Notes under the pieces: model-generated | Seen by the model: the letters and a program-made list of their open reading frames with translations, nothing else | What the model was told of the DNA's origin: nothing | Database searches by the model: none | Assembly: GCF_022965805.1 (NCBI RefSeq) | Contig: NW_027331259.1 | Location: forward strand, 496,001 to 560,000 | DNA length: 64,000 nt | From: Primulina eburnea | Lineage: Eukaryota; Streptophyta; Magnoliopsida; Lamiales; Gesneriaceae | Reading direction: 5' to 3' | Made by a program: the position numbers and the translations under genes | Part shown: one piece after another, positions 59,588 to 64,000 of the stretch | Position numbering within the stretch: position 1 is the first letter of the stretch | Layout: each line of letters starts with the position of its first letter

Positions 59588-60774
59588 AAATCCGCAATGT
59601 TTGAAGCATCATCGGTTTTATGACAAGCTATAAAATGTGCCATCTTAGAGAATCTATCCACAACAACAAAAATAGAATCCCTCCCCTTCTTAGTCCTAGG
59701 CAACCCCAAAATAAGGTCCATACAAATGTCAATCCAAGTTCTATTTAAGAATAGCACGCAAAAGTGTTCCCAAAGTTCTATTGAAAACTTCAGTTTGTCC
59801 ATCCGTTTGAGGATGACAAGTAGTAGAAAACAACAATTTTGTTCCAAGTTTAGCCCATAAAGTCTTCAAAAAGTAGCTCAAGAATTTAACATCGCGACCA
59901 GAAACAATAGTCCTAGGCATGCCATGCAACCTAGCGACTTCTCTAAAGAACAAATCCGCAATGTTTGAAGCATCATCTGTTTTATGACAAGGTATAAAAT
60001 GTGCCATCTCAGAGAATCTATCCACAAGAACAAAAATAGAATCTCTCCCCTTCTTAGTCCTAGGCAACCAAAAAATAAATTCCATAGAAATGTCAATCCA
60101 AGTTCTTTTTAAGAATAGCACGCAAAAGTGTTCCCAAAGTTCTATTGACAACTTCAGTTTGTCCATCCGTTTGAGGATGACAAGTAGAAGAAAACAACAA
60201 TTTTGTGCCAAGTTTAGCCCATAAAGTCTTCCAAAAGTAACTCAAGAATTTAACATCGCGACCAGAAACAATAGTCCTAGGCATGCCATGCAACCTAGCG
60301 ACTTCTCTAAATAACAAATCCGCAATGTTTGAAGCATCATCGGTTTTATGACAAGCTATAAAATGTGCCATCTTAGAGAATCTATCCACAACAACAAAAA
60401 TAGAATCCCTCCCCTTCTTAGTCCTAAGCAATCCCGAAATAAAGTCCATAGAAATGTAAATCCAAGTTCCTCTTAAGAATAGCACGCAAAAGTGTTCCCA
60501 AAGTTCTATTGACAACTTCAGTTTGTCAATCCTCCTCTGCTTTGAGAACCGTGTGAAAGGAGAAATGTCAATCCAAGTTCTATTTAAGAATAGCACGCAA
60601 AAGTGTTCCCAAAGTTCTATTGACAACTTCAGTTTGTCCATCCGTTTGAGGATGACAAGTAGTAGAAAACAACAATTTTGTGCCAATTTTGGCCCATAAA
60701 GTCTTCCGAAAGTAACTCAAGAATTTAACATCGCGACCAGAAACAATAGTCCTAGGCATGCCATGCAACCTAAC
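59588..60774 (-). repeat. Integrase-core satellite, block 7 (about 4 monomers, one mostly deleted)
   Basis: It resumes at the exact point where D interrupted block 6 (AAATC|CGCAATGTTTGAAGC) and ends at the insertion of element C after GCAACCTAAC. One monomer has lost about 285 bp, replaced by 33 nt of unrelated sequence at 60528-60560. The monomers are moderately diverged, like those in block 6. Confidence 0.9.
60093..60686 (-). pseudogene. Integrase-core monomers joined across filler sequence (197 aa)
   Basis: The frame runs through one whole monomer core ([35 protein letters not shown]), the remnant of the next, then a filler that translates as [10 protein letters not shown], and into the following monomer. 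The gap removed most of one core domain. A fossil frame. Confidence 0.65.
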
Positions 60775-61137
60775 TGTAATGCCCAAGATTTAATTATTAT
60801 AATCAGACGTTGATTAATTGGCATGATTAAGGTTGTAAGAACTCAAATGAACCGTTATGCCGAGACCGAGCGTCGTTGCATAAGTAGCCAAGGATTTGGC
60901 CAGAACCCTCGGCGCTCGAGCGGTAGAAAAGCACCGCCCGAGCGCCAATGCATCGCAAAGTATTGTTCGGACAGAATGTCTGGTGCTCGAGCGGCAGAAA
61001 GTTACCGCTCGAGCGCCAGTGTGTAATCGCCGAGGCTTGGACAGAAGGCTCCGCGCTCGAGCGGTAAAGATTGACCGCTCGAGCGCGAATCATGCAAAAC
61101 GAGATTTCGCCACTTGCCTTCTTGCATGTTTCGAGTA

Positions 61138-61138
61138 C

Positions 61139-61221
<83 letters not shown>
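61138..61221. repeat. (TA)n microsatellite at the TATA position of LTR C
   Basis: About 40 TA units with a single A interruption near 61146, at the place where LTR B has six TA units and LTR A four. Confidence 0.93.
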
Positions 61222-61224
<3 letters not shown>

Positions 61225-62054
61225 ATGCTAATCCTTCAGAAAGGAAAAACGAAGGAAATCAGAAAAAAAGGGTATGGGGTTAGTTCTAGAAAATCCTTAT
61301 GCCTTTTGCGAGAAATTCGTCCGTCTGATTTTGAATCCGAATTCAGCACTGTGTTCCTATCAACACAGGCTACAACTGGACGTAAGTTTTGTTACGTTTA
61401 GACATGATTTGAAACTATGCTATGGTCAGAATTGAATAGAAGTCATATATGATGTTCTTGTCATGTTAGACATGATAGAATCGAAGTCAGATTGAGAAAC
61501 AGACTATTTATACAATTGTTATGATTTTTGAAAGATATTGACTAAGATTCTATACCAGAATGGTGTTAGTATTCAGAGTTTGATTTGTATAGACACATAT
61601 TATGAGTTCCAGTATTGTATTTGCGATGTTCAGAACTGACGGGGATATTGAAATTATACCGTTATACCGTTAATTTGAATTAAATCCAGATTGACCAGAT
61701 TGTTATGATATTGACTGGTATATTGATATGAGATTATTGATATTGTCAGTACCAGACAGACTATGAGTTCAGGACTTCGACTGAGCCAGAAACCGACGAA
61801 GAAAAGGTATAAGTCAATGTGGTATTGGGAGATGGACTTAAGTCGGTTTAGACTTGGGTTTCCCTAAATCACATACTTTACTTTATTGCATTGATATTTG
61901 CATTGATTGATGATATACTTGTTTTCTGGAGTTATAGATTACAGGTATTAGACGAGTAGTCTTATGACAGAAGTGCCGTTAGTGGTGGGATCACCACGGG
62001 CACATTGCACGATGTCATAAGATGGTGTATTGGCGGATGTGCCAAAGTCTGTCA

Positions 62055-62370
62055 CTGGATGTTTGGCTATCGATGTGGATAGGATGGTGGCTTTTTCTAT
62101 TACTGTTAATCAGTATTGTATCGATGTGGATAGATTAGTAGCTCTTCTATTACTGTTAATCGATGTCATATCGATGTGGATAGAATTAGAGTTGCTTCTA
62201 TCACTGTTAATCGGTACTATATTGATGTGGATAGAATAACAGCTTCCTCTATTACTGGTAATCGATACCGTATCGATGTGAATAGAACTGGAGTCTTTTC
62301 TATTACTGTTGATCGATACCATATCGGCGTCGATAGAATTGGAGTCTTTTCTATCAATGTTAGTCGATAT
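62055..62370. repeat. 51-bp minisatellite in LTR C (about 6 copies)
   Basis: TATCGATGTGGATAG and variants recur at about 62067, 62118, 62169, 62220, 62271 and 62322, with CTATTACTGTTAATCGATA between. Since 51 is divisible by three, frames stay open on both strands (62030-62239 and 62176-62424 plus, 62110-62376 minus). Not seen in LTR A or B. Confidence 0.88.
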
Positions 62371-62898
62371 ATGCATGCCACTTCTGGAACCGGGATCCCT
62401 AGACTAGGATTGAGTCTAGTCTGAATGAGGTAGCTACGAGTATTGTCGACAGTTTGATACAGATTATGTTTCAGACTTTGTTACATATATCTGTTACCTG
62501 ATTTCATGCTTTATAGTGTTTATATGATTGCATGTTTCGTTGATTTATACTGGGAGTATATTCTCACCGGTTTATCCGGCTATTGTCTTGTCTGTATGTG
62601 TACTTGACAACAGGTGGGACAGGATCAGGGTCCAGGAGATGAAGAGAGAGATCGTGATTAGAGTGGTGGCACCGGACTTGGACTAGAAATAGGGTTGAAC
62701 ACTTGATAGTAGTTGTCAAACCCTAGTTTGAATAAATGTTTGTGATACATGACTTGTATTTTATATACTGATATGTATATATGTTTTACTTTCACTACGT
62801 TCCGCATTTTAAAAAAAAAATTAGAGCCTGTTTATAATTGATTAATTAGTCCCAATTATGATTAAGAACTTGATTAGCGTCCGGGACCCCACAACAGG

Positions 62899-62910
62899 TG
62901 GTATCAGAGC
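62899..62910 (+). other. Primer-binding site of element C
   Basis: TGGTATCAGAGC five bases after the LTR, as in B. Confidence 0.93.
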
Positions 62911-63016
62911 GATAGATCCTTTAGATTGAGATAATCAGAGTTGATAGATTCTTCAAACTAATATAGCAGAGAATGAGCGGGGTAGATTGAATTTTTTTGT
63001 CCTTGCATGTGATTGC

Positions 63017-64000
63017 TGTTAGAGTAGGTGCACGTCGAGCCAAGTGTTGGGCGACTGTTCACAATGAAACTCTTTGTATAAACGATCTTTATTTTAATAA
63101 TATTTCAATTTATTAATTTGGCGCATCTTTATCTTTATACCCATGCTAGTTGCATAGATAAAGTCCTTGAATATACAAATAGTAGAAAGAATATGAGATG
63201 CTCATATGATGAGTATCATGAAACTCATATTTGGAATACTGTATATTCTAAACCGTTCCTAGTCGATTCAGCCGCCACTAAGAAGGATAAAGGCCGCTCG
63301 AGTTAGAGACTAGTATCTGCGATGTGAGTACCATGTTTCATTGGTAGGGGACATTGTGATGTCCGATCATGCAGATAGGTGCTCCTTGTAGAGTGCACTG
63401 AACAACCCTCCATAAAAGGACTTTCCAAGTGGTTCTCACTTATCGAGTGGAAAAGTCCTGGTTTATGGTTGTACAGAATTAGTCCTTATGACCCGGGACA
63501 ACATTGAGACTCTATGTGCTAGCGTTTCACTTTGACTTGTTTACCGACTCTTATGGGGTCATTAGGTGGCAAGGTTGGGTGTTACGGCGAAACATATAGG
63601 AGTCGATGCATTGTAGTCGGGGATTCACCGCTTACCTACGGGTATGGATATCCTATGTGTTTTTCATGTATATGTGGGTTGAAATCTCTGATCAGAGTAT
63701 GGTGGTAATTATGAAAGGGGTTTCATAGATTACACCATCGATGCAACCACAACATGACACATAGTATCGATTCATTGACAACTCTCGATAAACCAATAGT
63801 TGTCGAATCGGTCGGGATATATGAGATGAAGGGACCGTACTGTACGCTAACCATAATTGATTGGTTCTTGCAGGCACTATCATGTGATACCTAGGGAATC
63901 ACGTAAGCGATGCTGCTAGACGTTTAACGTGATTGGTTGGGTACTATCAGACTTGAGTTCTGACGTTCTTGTTATCAAGGTGTTGATAAGTAAGAATGGA
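63017..64000. mobile_element. Element E: LTR-like insertion running off the window
   Basis: The leader shared by A, B and C (CCTTGCATGTGATTGCT) stops at 63016/63017, where a new sequence begins TGTTAGAGTAGG. The left 5-bp flank is ATTGC. The sequence shows no long open frame. Its style (non-coding, moderate GC, 1 kb or more) fits the LTR of another retrotransposon, but the right end, primer-binding site and family cannot be seen. Confidence 0.5.

Larger units (their letters stand above)
60775..62893 (+). repeat. 5' LTR of element C
   Basis: 2119 bp from TGTAATGCCC to CGGGACCCCACA. It holds three GGCGCTCGAGCGGT-type hairpins (60907-61090), a long TA run in place of the TATA box, GTAAGT at 61382, a 51-bp minisatellite (62055-62370) and the conserved GACAACAGGTGGGACAGG segment at 62605. 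Confidence 0.9.
60775..63016 (+). mobile_element. Element C: 5' part of a third related LTR retrotransposon
   Basis: 5' LTR (60775-62893), primer-binding site and about 106 bp of leader (GAATGAGCGGGGTAGATTG as in A and B), interrupted at 63017 by insertion E. The left flank is CTAAC (60770-60774), whose second copy should lie beyond the window. The 3' part of the LTR and the leader align with A and B, but most of the middle differs. Confidence 0.85.

Noticed and set aside
1..60774. A functional integrase or domesticated gene in the satellite
   Set aside because: The core lacks the second Asp and the flanking domains, is broken by frame rotation, and no copy stands out as preserved.
61002..61283. 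Frames of 70-108 codons over the TA run
   Set aside because: They encode only Ile/Tyr repeats from the microsatellite.

Overview
This window is plant nuclear heterochromatin made almost entirely of repeats. I found no host gene, no rRNA or complete tRNA gene, and no bacterial feature. Evidence for a plant: Ty3/gypsy coding relics, LTRs of 2 to 2.8 kb, primer-binding sites for initiator tRNA-Met, polypurine tracts, 5-bp target-site duplications and AT-rich spacers. A eudicot, possibly from Lamiales, is my guess from the style of the LTRs; the sequence does not prove it.

About 28 kb (44%) is one tandem satellite. Its roughly 364-bp monomer is a minus-strand copy of the catalytic (rve) core of a Ty3/gypsy integrase and nothing else of that element. 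About 77 monomers lie in seven blocks, all in one orientation: 1-7437, 9542-12819, 14924-18202, 20319-24687, 26804-30081, 46170-51341 and 59588-60774. Every readable monomer has lost the second catalytic Asp (G or V instead). Because 364 is 3n+1, the frame breaks at most monomer borders.

The blocks are separated by LTR elements. Family A solo LTRs sit at 7438-9541, 12820-14923, 18203-20318 and 24688-26803. A full-length A element (30082-46169) occupies the same satellite position. All are flanked by the same duplication, AAAGT. They therefore come from one insertion that was later amplified with nine satellite monomers as a 5.4-kb higher-order repeat. Shared variants form a ladder running leftwards away from the full-length copy.

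The A element carries an intact gag and a fossil pol. Inside its leader sits a younger related element, B (32329-40286), with near-identical LTRs, a gag interrupted by one stop, and an equally fossil pol. Further right, an 8.2-kb minus-strand element without recognisable coding (D, 51342-59587) is inserted in the satellite. After a short satellite remnant comes the 5' part of a third relative of A and B (C, from 60775). C is broken by another LTR-like insertion (E, from 63017) that runs off the window.

The elements plausibly depend on Pol supplied in trans. The most unusual observations are the integrase-core satellite with its fixed active-site loss, the LTR-containing higher-order repeat with an empty site still visible at 2706-2710, and a segment near the 3' end of D that resembles the 5' part of initiator tRNA-Met.
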